Notes: generated by a model not told the origin, from the letters alone. DNA of 9,668 nucleotides from Pseudanabaena sp. CAN_BIN31 (GCA_026785865.1 JAJAZG010000531.1:1-9668); one strand, 5' to 3'; counted from the first letter of the stretch, positions 1-6,688 are shown. Made by a program: numbers and translations.

Positions 1-2
1 CC

Positions 3-1256
3 TCAGGTGTGGCTGTTTTTGATGGTGATAACATTGTTTTAATTGGTGAAACCCCGACTGAAGTCGCCTTGAAACCTCTGCTCAGTTGGCTCAGAGATCG
101 CTTTGAGCAAAGTATTTTTGTTACCGATGCTTTGCCTAATCTCTATCCTCTTGCCGAAGCGTATAAAAATGTCGCCAGTGGACTACTGGCGATAGCAATC
201 TCCAAAGCTCAGAATCAATATATACTTTGGTTCCGTCCTGAATTATTACAGACCGTGACTTGGGGAGGCAATCCTGACTACCTCACGCAAGTAGAAGAAG
301 ATGGGAGTTTGACGCTCTTTCCACGTACATCCTTTGAAGCTTGGCAAGAGATTGTCCAAGGTAAGTCTAATCCGTGGGTGAGCGATGAAGTAGAGGGAGC
401 AACCAAATTGCGGCGAGCGATCATTGATATTGTATTTCGTCGAGCAGGTGAGCTTACCAATATGAACTTAGAACTAGAAAGCATTAATAGTGAACTAGAT
501 GCCTTTGCCTACATTGCCTCTCACGACTTAAAGGAACCTCTACGCGGCATCCATAATTATGCCACTTTTTTATTAGATGATTATGGAAAAGTGCTAGAAG
601 GCGATGGCGCTGAAAAATTGCAAACGCTAGTAAGGCTGACAAAGCGCATGGAGTCACTAATCGAGTCCTTGCTAAAGTTTTCGCGCTTAGGTAGACAAGA
701 GTTAAAAATGAATTCTATTGATCTCAATTGCTTGTTGCGGAATGTGGCTGAATTGTTTGGCATGAATCCACAATGGAAAAACTGCACAATTCGCATTCCT
801 CAAGTATTACCGACAGTATTTGGCGATCGGGTTTTGATTGAAGAAATTTTTACCAATCTGATTTCTAATGCCTTTAAGTACAACAATCAGCCTGAAAAGT
901 GGGCGGAAGTTAGCTGGATTGAGTCAAGTCAGCACACTGACAAAACTGTGAATTTTTACATCCGAGATAATGGCATTGGCATACGCGAGAAGCACTTAGA
1001 CTCAGTATTCCGCATCTTTAAGCGGTTACATGCGTCTAGTAAATATGGAGGTGGCACTGGCGCTGGATTAACAATTGTCAAAAAGATCATTGAGCGTCAC
1101 GGAGGCGAAATTAAGGTTGAATCTATCTTTGGCGAAGGTTCTACCTTTTGGTTTGCATTGCCAATTCAAAAAGGAGCCTCATCCCCCAGCCCCCTCTCTA
1201 TAGAGGAGAGGGGGAGCCAGAATCTTGTTCCCCTCTCCCTGAGGGCTAGGGGGTGA
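3..1256 (+). CDS. Phytochrome-type sensor histidine kinase, C-terminal part (5' end outside the window)
   Basis: This is a red/far-red photoreceptor kinase of the Cph1 type. The frame is open from base 3, so the gene begins upstream; the GTG at 9 is internal, because the residues around it match the end of a phytochrome GAF domain (a GETPTE segment). The PHY domain follows, with the tongue signatures WFRPE (228-242) and PRTSF (321-335). Next come a helical linker and a HisKA domain with the phospho-accepting His in ASHDLKEP (codon 522-524). The HATPase_c domain has the N-box Asn (867-869), a DNGIGI box near 966 and a GGGTGAGL box. The bilin-binding residue and the PAS domain are not in the window, so Cys attachment in the GAF or N-terminus cannot be judged. 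Catalytic residues are intact. The normal protein probably ends near FALPIQK; the last ~28 residues are read from a palindromic repeat that also supplies the TGA stop. The adjacent response regulator is the likely phosphotransfer partner. Confidence 0.93.
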   Translation, partial: SGVAVFDGDNIVLIGETPTEVALKPLLSWLRDRFEQSIFVTDALPNLYPLAEAYKNVASGLLAIAISKAQNQYILWFRPELLQTVTWGGNPDYLTQVEEDGSLTLFPRTSFEAWQEIVQGKSNPWVSDEVEGATKLRRAIIDIVFRRAGELTNMNLELESINSELDAFAYIASHDLKEPLRGIHNYATFLLDDYGKVLEGDGAEKLQTLVRLTKRMESLIESLLKFSRLGRQELKMNSIDLNCLLRNVAELFGMNPQWKNCTIRIPQVLPTVFGDRVLIEEIFTNLISNAFKYNNQPEKWAEVSWIESSQHTDKTVNFYIRDNGIGIREKHLDSVFRIFKRLHASSKYGGGTGAGLTIVKKIIERHGGEIKVESIFGEGSTFWFALPIQKGASSPSPLSIEERGSQNLVPLSLRARG

Positions 1257-1258
1257 GG
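1177..1258. repeat. Palindromic (MITE-like) intergenic repeat with terminal inverted repeats
   Basis: The ends CCTCATCCCCCAGCCC (1177-1192) and GGGCTAGGGGGTGAGG (1243-1258) are inverted repeats matching at 14 of 16 positions. Inside, CCCCTCTC (1191-1198) pairs with GAGAGGGG (1206-1213), so the whole unit can fold into nested hairpins. G/C-rich CCCCAGCCCC...GGGGGTGAGG units of this kind are common dispersed repeats in cyanobacterial genomes (general knowledge; not searched here). The unit overlaps the 3' end of the phytochrome gene, encodes the low-complexity tail and gives the stop at 1254-1256. As RNA it could also act as a terminator or stabilise the 3' end. Confidence 0.75.
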
Positions 1259-1310
1259 GTCTTGGAAACTTCATTAGTTATAAGTAAATATAAAAAAATG
1301 ATTTTACATA

Positions 1311-1325
1311 AAGCAAAGCAAAGCA
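1311..1325 (+). repeat. Short tandem repeat, AAGCA x3
   Basis: Three perfect copies of a 5-bp unit lie in the 136-bp spacer between the phytochrome and response-regulator genes. The spacer is otherwise A/T-rich, and no clear -35/-10 pair stands out. The two genes could share a transcript or have separate promoters; the sequence does not decide it. Confidence 0.4.
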
Positions 1326-1392
1326 AACTTCTTCTCGTCTTCTCCCTAAGAGAGAAAAGATTAAAACTCCCATACAAAGCACAATATATTCA

Positions 1393-1899
1393 ATGGAATC
1401 TTACACGAAAAAGTTATTGACTTCACATTTAGATGACCTTGCTCATCCTGTCATTATGATCATTGAAGATAGTGACGAAGACTTTTATACCTTTACGCGA
1501 GTTACCCAAAATCTTGATATACTGAAGCGATCGCTTTACAAATTTTTGCGCTTTAAGGATGGCGATGAGTCGTTAGACTATCTATTGCGAGAAGGAGACT
1601 ACCAATCCTTAAATGCTCCTCTACCAGTAGCAATCTTACTCGATCTTAACCTTCCCGGCACCGATGGACGTGATATCATCAAAAGGGTTAAGCAAACTTC
1701 ACATCTGCAAATGATTCCAATTATTGTTTTATCAACTTCTAGTAGTCAACATGATATTCAAACTTGTTATGGATATGGTGCTAATTGCTACATGCTTAAA
1801 CCAATGGGTGTATTAGAAATGCAAAAGACTGTGCAAATTTTGTTTGAACATTGGTTTCAATTCGCGATCTTACCTAGTTATGGACAATTTATCGTTTGA
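1393..1899 (+). CDS. Single-domain response regulator (Rcp1/CheY-like)
   Basis: This 168-residue protein consists of one receiver domain with no DNA-binding or enzymatic output. The acidic pocket is E25/D26 (IIEDSDED), the phospho-acceptor is D84 (LLDLNLPGTDG), the switch residue is S114 (VLSTSS), and the conserved lysine is K136 followed by Pro. Short N- and C-terminal extensions surround the domain, ending in an LP-containing tail as in Rcp-type regulators. Rcp proteins take phosphate from a cyanobacterial phytochrome encoded next door, which is the arrangement here. The ATG at 1393 is chosen because it gives a full receiver domain; no Shine-Dalgarno sequence is seen. The 3' end overlaps the probable start of the following hybrid kinase by 20 nt, suggesting co-transcription and coupled translation. 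It probably acts in the cytoplasm through protein contacts, possibly on the hybrid kinase or an unlinked partner. Confidence 0.93.
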   Translation: MESYTKKLLTSHLDDLAHPVIMIIEDSDEDFYTFTRVTQNLDILKRSLYKFLRFKDGDESLDYLLREGDYQSLNAPLPVAILLDLNLPGTDGRDIIKRVKQTSHLQMIPIIVLSTSSSQHDIQTCYGYGANCYMLKPMGVLEMQKTVQILFEHWFQFAILPSYGQFIV

Positions 1900-3997
1900 G
1901 GCTATGTCATCTCCACCTACATTAAGCGAAGTCCAAGTACCGACTACAAAAATTTTGATTGTGGACGATTCAGTCTGTGATCGCAGCACTTATGTGCGTT
2001 ATCTAGAATCAGAAGTAGACCATTCTTATGAGATCGTCGAAGCAGAAACTCTAGAAGATGGCTTAGAACTATGGCGATCGCATCGCCCTGACATTGTGTT
2101 GTTAGATGTGAAGTTGCCCGATGGCGATGGATTAGAGCTTTTAGAAGCACTTAACGGGGAGTACACAGATCAACGATTGCCAGTAATCGTGTTGACGGGG
2201 CAGGGAGATGAGCCGACCGCAGTGCGAGCAATGAAACTGGGGGCATCTGACTATCTGGTGAAAAGGGATGTCACGGCAATTTCTCTATCGATCAGCATCA
2301 ATCTAGTACGCGATCGGATTGCCCTTAACGCCAAACTGGCGGAATCAATCCAACAGAAGGAAGAACTTCATCAGCATCTCCAAAATCGTACAAACGAACT
2401 CGAAAGACTGTCAGAGCGGCTCGCTTTGTCGCTGAAATCTGGATCAATCGGCAGTTGGGAATGGAACATTATTGACAACATCATCTATTGGGATGAGCGA
2501 ATGTACGAGATGTATGCGATCACAGAACAATCTGATCGCCTTCATCTTTACGATGTATGGAAAAATACACTCCATCCCGATGATCGTCAACTTACTGAAA
2601 CTCTACTCCAGAATGCGATCGCCGAAATGAAAACATTCGAGGCTGAGTTTCGGATCGTTCATCCTGATCAAAGTATCCACTTTATTCGATCTTATGGAAT
2701 CATGGTAGGAAGTGATCACGCGAAAAAAATGATTGGTGTTAACTTTAATATTAGCGATCGCAAACAAGTCGAAGAACAACTGTTACGAACTAATGAAGAA
2801 TTGATCCACGCGACAAGGCTAAAGGACGAATTTCTTGCGAATATGAGCCACGAACTCCGCACCCCTCTCACTGCTGTTTTGGGAATGTCAGAAGTATTGC
2901 ATAAGCAGCTATTAGGCTCGGTGAATGAACGACAACAGAAGGCGCTAAGCGCAATTAGTAAAGGTGGGCGACATCTGCTAGAACTGATCAATGACATTCT
3001 TGACCTATCAAAAATTTCATCAGGAAAGATAAAACTTGATCTCAACTCCGTATCCGTGCAGAATGTCTGCGATTCAAGTTTGGTCTATGTCAGGCAGCAA
3101 GCATTTCAAAAAAATATTGGAATTTATAGCAATATCACCCCGATTGTTAATCGTATTTTTGTCGATGAGCGCCGCATTCGGCAGGTTTTAATTAATCTCC
3201 TCATCAATGCCGTAAAATTCACTCCTAATGAGGGACAAGTATCTCTGTTAGTTTCCGTTGGCTGTGGTGAAATATGGGAAGGTGAAGCTAAGGTCCCGAG
3301 CCAATTTAAAGAGCAAAATTTGCCAATGATCCTTTTTCAAGTAAAAGATACAGGTATTGGCATTACTCCTAAAGATTTGCGCCGACTATTTCAACCGTTT
3401 GTACAGCTTGATAGTGGGCTAAATCGTCAATATGAAGGCACTGGATTGGGATTGGTAATGGTGAGACAGATTGCCGAACTGCATTATGGTCAGGTCGCAG
3501 TCGAGAGTGTGCTAGGGAGCGGAAGTTACTTTACTGTCGCTCTACCCTATGAAATGGCTGAGCCTAATTTGCGATCGCTTGAGCCAGTTACTCCATTCTC
3601 AAAGCCAATCGCAAAATCAAAAAATGCGATCAGTCCGCTCATTCTGCTTGCAGAAGACAATGAAGCCAACATCCAAACTTTTAAGACTTATTTAAGCGCT
3701 TATGAATATGATGTAATTTTAGCCAAAAATGGTGTAGAAGCAGTTGAAATGGCAAAAGACCACCATCCAGACATCATTCTTATGGATATTCAAATGCCTG
3801 TGATGGATGGACTAGAAGCTACTCGCTTGATTCGATCTGACAAAAATCTTGCTAAAGTGCCGATCATTGCTCTAACCGCCCGCGCTATGCAAGGCGATGA
3901 GGAGCTTTGCATCGCCGCAGGTGCTAGCGAATATCTCAGTAAACCCGTAGAACTAGAGCAGCTTATGGGAATGATTGGGCGGTTTTTAGATGTTTGA
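1880..3997 (+). CDS. Hybrid sensor histidine kinase, REC-PAS-HisKA-HATPase-REC
   Basis: This cytoplasmic protein (705 residues from the ATG at 1880) has no membrane segment. The first receiver domain (about 24-145) has D29/D30, phospho-acceptor D76, T106 and K128; K128 is followed by Arg rather than Pro. A short coiled coil (about 150-185) leads to a PAS fold (about 188-292), then HisKA with H324 in MSHELRTP. The HATPase_c domain has N443 in the N-box, D490 in DTGIGI and a GTGLGL box from G520. The C-terminal receiver (about 588-705) has E592/D593, D636, T666 and K688-P. All catalytic residues are present, so it should autophosphorylate and pass phosphate to D636; the first receiver may take input from another kinase, plausibly the phytochrome upstream. 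No HPt domain occurs in the window. The frame is open back to a TTG at 1844, and an ATG at 1904 is an alternative start; no start has a good ribosome-binding site. Confidence 0.93.
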   Translation: MDNLSFEAMSSPPTLSEVQVPTTKILIVDDSVCDRSTYVRYLESEVDHSYEIVEAETLEDGLELWRSHRPDIVLLDVKLPDGDGLELLEALNGEYTDQRLPVIVLTGQGDEPTAVRAMKLGASDYLVKRDVTAISLSISINLVRDRIALNAKLAESIQQKEELHQHLQNRTNELERLSERLALSLKSGSIGSWEWNIIDNIIYWDERMYEMYAITEQSDRLHLYDVWKNTLHPDDRQLTETLLQNAIAEMKTFEAEFRIVHPDQSIHFIRSYGIMVGSDHAKKMIGVNFNISDRKQVEEQLLRTNEELIHATRLKDEFLANMSHELRTPLTAVLGMSEVLHKQLLGSVNERQQKALSAISKGGRHLLELINDILDLSKISSGKIKLDLNSVSVQNVCDSSLVYVRQQAFQKNIGIYSNITPIVNRIFVDERRIRQVLINLLINAVKFTPNEGQVSLLVSVGCGEIWEGEAKVPSQFKEQNLPMILFQVKDTGIGITPKDLRRLFQPFVQLDSGLNRQYEGTGLGLVMVRQIAELHYGQVAVESVLGSGSYFTVALPYEMAEPNLRSLEPVTPFSKPIAKSKNAISPLILLAEDNEANIQTFKTYLSAYEYDVILAKNGVEAVEMAKDHHPDIILMDIQMPVMDGLEATRLIRSDKNLAKVPIIALTARAMQGDEELCIAAGASEYLSKPVELEQLMGMIGRFLDV

Positions 3998-3999
3998 AT

Positions 4000-4674
4000 C
4001 TACAAATTTAATGCTTGCCCTAAAAGTTGCGATCGCTCGATGTATAGAGAGATTTGGCTAGCGATCGCGCACAATAATTTTTCATCTAAACCTGAATAAG
4101 CGATCGTGATTTCTTGGACATTTTCGAGCGTAACGGAAATATCTTGAACCTTCCGATTGATTAACTGAAAAACACCGATTACTCTTTGTTGAGAATCAAA
4201 CAGGGGAGTTGCTAAAACAGAACGGGTGTGGTATTCAATATCATAATCAAAAGTCTTGTGATGTCGATATTTGGCACTATCGGGTAAATCATGGGCATCA
4301 GATAAATTCAACATTTCGCCAGTCATCGCCACGTAACCGACGATACTATCTTGGTTGAGTGGGACTGCAAAATTAACCAGAGAGCGATCGGGCTGTGAGT
4401 CATTTTGCGAAACTTCAAAGCAAACTGTATGTATAGGTGTGGAGCGATCAATTAAATAAATGCTACCTGCATCGCTAGCTGTCATTTTTCGAGTAGCTGT
4501 CAAGGCTAATTCCAAAGAATCTTTTAGGTTATTAGCACTGAATAAAGACGTTGATAAATCCAGCAAATTGTCAACTAAGCATTTGTAGTAATGCAGTTGC
4601 TCTAATAATAACTGAGGATTCAGGCGTATGAGATCTTCAGATATTTCTGTTTGCCAGTCTAAGTCAGGAGCCAT
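4000..4674 (-). CDS. Stand-alone GAF-domain protein
   Basis: This soluble protein of 224 residues (ATG at 4674) has an N-terminal helical stretch (about 10-40) and one GAF domain (about 41-214), with no kinase, cyclase or phosphodiesterase output. Typical GAF segments are SDAGSIYLID, GYVAMTGEMLNLSDAHDLPDS, and the strand pair TRSVLATPLFDS / VIGVFQLINRK. The last segment, N173-R174, followed by Y193-SGL-D197-E198, resembles the NKFDE motif (N[KR]...FxxxDE) of cyclic-nucleotide-binding GAF domains, with Tyr for Phe; ligand binding is inference. There is no Cys/His arrangement that clearly marks a bilin site, but C32 and C85 are present. The frame extends 4 codons further to a TTG at 4686. No Shine-Dalgarno sequence or strong promoter is seen. 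The stop lies 2 nt from the stop of the convergent hybrid kinase, leaving no room for a terminator between them. A role as accessory sensor for nearby two-component proteins is possible. Confidence 0.85.
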   Translation of the reverse strand: MAPDLDWQTEISEDLIRLNPQLLLEQLHYYKCLVDNLLDLSTSLFSANNLKDSLELALTATRKMTASDAGSIYLIDRSTPIHTVCFEVSQNDSQPDRSLVNFAVPLNQDSIVGYVAMTGEMLNLSDAHDLPDSAKYRHHKTFDYDIEYHTRSVLATPLFDSQQRVIGVFQLINRKVQDISVTLENVQEITIAYSGLDEKLLCAIASQISLYIERSQLLGQALNL

Positions 4675-4755
4675 GAATGTCGCCAATATCTTTGTAATGT
4701 CTCACTAAGACAACGTATGCGAATAATATTAGCAAAATCACCTCACAAAAAGAAT

Positions 4756-4794
4756 AAAAATAAATGGCGGTGCAAAGCACCGCCATTTATTTTT
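4756..4794. terminator. Intrinsic terminator downstream of amt (bidirectional in form)
   Basis: A perfect 18-bp inverted repeat (4756-4773 with 4777-4794) has a 3-nt AAA loop. The core is GGCGGTGC/GCACCGCC and the A/T flanks give a U-run in either direction. It begins 5 nt past the amt stop codon, so its main job is to end the amt transcript on the - strand. It separates amt from the downstream GAF gene, which therefore needs its own promoter. Confidence 0.9.
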
Positions 4795-4799
4795 TGGTT

Positions 4800-6272
4800 T
4801 TATTCTTTTTCGTATTCGTCATCACCATATTGCAGATCGTCGATCGGGTAAACATCTGGCCAAGCGGATGCACCATGCTCATAAACATCAATACCAATGC
4901 GATCGGCTTCAGCATTAACTCGTAATAGCCCCACAGCTTTGAGTGTGCCGAACATCAGAAATGAGAAGGCGATCGTAAACATCGCGATCGCGGCGACTCC
5001 ACCCAGTTGCACTCCCAGCAAGTCAAACCCACCACCTAAGAATAAACCCGCTTTTTTATTCATCGTGAGGGCTGGGTGTCCCAATAAGCCAACTGCGATC
5101 GTACCCATCATGCCGCAAGATCCATGCACAGCAAATGCGCCCACAGGATCATCAATTTCAAACCACTCAACAATGTCTACTACGACGATGACAAGTACAC
5201 CAGCCACCAAACCAATCAGCGCTGCTGCCCAAGGCATGACGTAGGCACAACCTGCGGTGACTGCGACTAAACCTGCTAATGAGCCATTCAGTGCGCCAAA
5301 TAAGTGCCATTGACCAAAGCGAAAGTAAATATAAAGCATGGCAGCGATTGCGCCAGTCGAAGCCGCTAAAGTTGTATTGACAACGACTAAGCCAACTAGT
5401 CCAGTATTGCTCAAACTTAAAGCTGACCCCGCATTAAAGCCATACCAGCCAAACCACAAAATCATCGTGCCAATCGTGGCATAGCCAAGGTTGTGAGCGG
5501 GAGGCATCTGTCCCCAGACCCGATCCGAGCGTGGCCCCAATAAATATGCCCCGATTAACGATGTACATCCGCCGACAGTATGCACAACCGCACTGCCTGC
5601 AAAATCGTGAAACTTGAGTTTATATAGCCAGCCACCATCATTCCAGACCCAATGCACGACGATGGGATACATAAGTGCACCCATGATAAAGGCATAGATT
5701 AAATCTCCTTTAAATTCTGTCCGTTCTGCCATCGCGCCCGTGGTGATCGTACTGGCGGTGGCGGAAAAAGCGAACTGAAAAAAGAACAGGGTCAAGGTGT
5801 TGATGGGTGCAGTGGAGCCGCCTGCGCCCATCGCATATTCGATCGCACCATTATTAATCGTAAAAGCATTACTCAAAAAAAATCCATCTGTCCCAAAAAA
5901 GCCATTGCTGGTTGTGCCGAAGGCGATCGCAAAACCTGTAACCCACCATGCGATGAGTGTAACTCCCGCATCAATGAAGTTCTCGGCAAGGGTATTCACA
6001 ACTCCTGTCTGTCTGACTAGCCCAGCCTCTAGCATGGCAAATCCACATTGCATAAAAAATACTAAAAACCCTGTGATTAGTACCCAACTCGTATCGATTG
6101 ATAGTCTTAGTTCACTTGTGGTTTTGGTTAGAGATTCCAGTGTGCCTGTCTCGATCGCATGGGCGATCGCTGGCGTAAATCCTGCAAATATGGCGGCTCC
6201 GATGGAAATCGCCAAAAAACGAACAAAATGACTCTTTCTTTTAGGTATTATTTTTAACAAGTTTATATCCAT
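4800..6272 (-). CDS. amt: Ammonium transporter, Amt/MEP/Rh family
   Basis: This cytoplasmic-membrane channel carries ammonium into the cell for assimilation. It is 490 residues long, within the usual range for cyanobacterial Amt proteins that carry a cleaved leader. Residues 1-39 look like a signal peptide (KRK, hydrophobic stretch, AHA before I40). About 11 membrane helices follow. The family signature DFAGSAVVHTVGG carries the first pore histidine, H231; the second is H383 in VGAFAVHGSCG. The external ammonium site and Phe-gate region are seen in FQFAFSATAST and the HWVW segment. A cytoplasmic tail ends in GIDVYEHGASAWPDV, the conserved Amt C-terminus that acts with PII (GlnB) proteins in other species. 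No gene for PII is in the window. The ATG at 6272 gives a complete leader. A predicted NtcA-type promoter lies about 40-80 bp upstream, and a strong hairpin terminator follows the stop. Confidence 0.97.
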   Translation of the reverse strand: MDINLLKIIPKRKSHFVRFLAISIGAAIFAGFTPAIAHAIETGTLESLTKTTSELRLSIDTSWVLITGFLVFFMQCGFAMLEAGLVRQTGVVNTLAENFIDAGVTLIAWWVTGFAIAFGTTSNGFFGTDGFFLSNAFTINNGAIEYAMGAGGSTAPINTLTLFFFQFAFSATASTITTGAMAERTEFKGDLIYAFIMGALMYPIVVHWVWNDGGWLYKLKFHDFAGSAVVHTVGGCTSLIGAYLLGPRSDRVWGQMPPAHNLGYATIGTMILWFGWYGFNAGSALSLSNTGLVGLVVVNTTLAASTGAIAAMLYIYFRFGQWHLFGALNGSLAGLVAVTAGCAYVMPWAAALIGLVAGVLVIVVVDIVEWFEIDDPVGAFAVHGSCGMMGTIAVGLLGHPALTMNKKAGLFLGGGFDLLGVQLGGVAAIAMFTIAFSFLMFGTLKAVGLLRVNAEADRIGIDVYEHGASAWPDVYPIDDLQYGDDEYEKE

Positions 6273-6310
6273 GCCCCGCTATTGAGATTGACTTAAACAC
6301 AGGCTTATTA

Positions 6311-6352
6311 TTTATACATTTAGGCGCGACCTGCAAAAGTGTCGATTAGTAC
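6311..6352 (-). promoter_or_regulatory. NtcA-activated-type promoter of amt
   Basis: Reading the - strand, GTA-ctaatcga-CAC (6352 to 6339) matches the NtcA box GTA-N8-TAC at five of six fixed bases. Exactly 22 nt further on is TATAAA (6316 to 6311), a near-consensus -10 box. Class II NtcA-activated promoters place the box around -41.5 in place of a -35 and about 22 nt before the -10 (established for cyanobacterial nitrogen genes). Transcription would begin near 6304, giving a leader of about 30 nt. This fits an ammonium transporter induced by nitrogen shortage. Confidence 0.72.
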
Positions 6353-6408
6353 AACAGTTTTGGCAGTCAAGGTTTGATATATGCGATCGAGATCACCATA
6401 AAAGCATT

Positions 6409-6533
6409 TAGCGATCGCCATCTTTATGTGAGTTAGGTCACTGCTAAAACCAGCATAAAGAAAGACAATTTCAATCACTAGCGACGTATCTAAATAATTT
6501 TTTCCCGCAAGAATGCCTCCTGCGGGTTTTTTT
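6409..6533 (+). ncRNA. Candidate small RNA ending at an orphan terminator
   Basis: A good intrinsic terminator (6504-6533) points along the + strand, but no + strand gene precedes it; the gene to the left, amt, runs the other way. A weak promoter, TTGATA (6374-6379), 17-nt spacer, CATAAA (6397-6402), would start an RNA near 6409 of about 125 nt. The 5' end is uncertain; a start nearer the terminator, or further left, is equally possible. The terminator loop exposes GCCUCC, which can pair with Shine-Dalgarno-like GGAGG(C). This is inference from layout; no known RNA family was recognised. Confidence 0.25.
6504..6533 (+). terminator. Rho-independent terminator on the + strand
   Basis: CCCGCA (6504-6509) pairs with TGCGGG (6521-6526) around an 11-nt loop, and seven T residues follow (6527-6533). 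In the opposite direction the stem is followed by A residues, so it works only on the + strand. A run of six T also precedes the stem. Confidence 0.7.
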
Positions 6534-6553
6534 ACGTTCAAAATTTAGGAGAT

Positions 6554-6571
6554 AGCGCAAAGCGCTTTTTT
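6554..6571 (+). terminator. Small hairpin with T-run
   Basis: AGCGC (6554-6558), an AAA loop and GCGCT (6562-6566) are followed by T residues to 6571. It is a short stem but has terminator form, 21 bp after the stronger terminator, so it may be a back-up. Its GCAAAGC core is the same as in the hairpin downstream of amt. Confidence 0.45.
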
Positions 6572-6601
6572 CTATAGCGATCGTCAAGTGTATTAGGAGA
6601 T

Positions 6602-6654
6602 AAAACCCAAGAAGTAAAGGCAGCGCTCCGCGCCGCATCTACTTCTTGGGTTTT
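6602..6654. repeat. Perfect 15-bp inverted repeat with GC-rich loop
   Basis: AAAACCCAAGAAGTA (6602-6616) is the exact reverse complement of 6640-6654, around a 23-nt GC-rich loop that can itself fold (GGC...GCC, GCG...CGC). Each arm ends in four A/T, so U4 tails lie inside the stem in both directions. It sits just upstream of the MBL-gene promoter. It may insulate that gene from the left, or be a copy of a mobile palindromic repeat; the sequence alone does not tell. Confidence 0.65.
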
Positions 6655-6657
6655 GGT

Positions 6658-6688
6658 TTGTCTTAGTACAAGTGGCGATCGCTATAAT
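6658..6688 (+). promoter_or_regulatory. Sigma-70-type promoter of the MBL-fold gene
   Basis: A perfect TATAAT lies at 6683-6688. TTGTCT (6658-6663) is a partial -35 at a long 19-nt spacing. A HIP1 site (6674-6681) lies directly before the -10. Transcription would begin near 6695, downstream of the in-frame GTG at 6672, which supports the ATG at 6744 as start and a leader of about 50 nt. Confidence 0.55.

Noticed and set aside
9..11. GTG at 9 as the true start of the phytochrome-like kinase
   Set aside because: The frame is open to the window edge and the residues around it match the interior of a phytochrome, at the end of its GAF domain.
5797..6231. 144-codon + strand open frame inside amt (also 4897-5244)
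   Set aside because: Antisense shadows of the amt coding sequence, rich in Ala/Pro/Ser and without a recognisable domain.
6320..6541. 73-codon open frame on the - strand as a small protein gene
   Set aside because: It has a TTG start with no ribosome-binding site, passes through a + strand terminator hairpin and over the amt promoter, and resembles no family I know.
6672..6674. GTG at 6672 as start of the MBL-fold protein
   Set aside because: It lies before the TATAAT box, and the 24 extra residues do not resemble the fold, which starts at the ATG at 6744.
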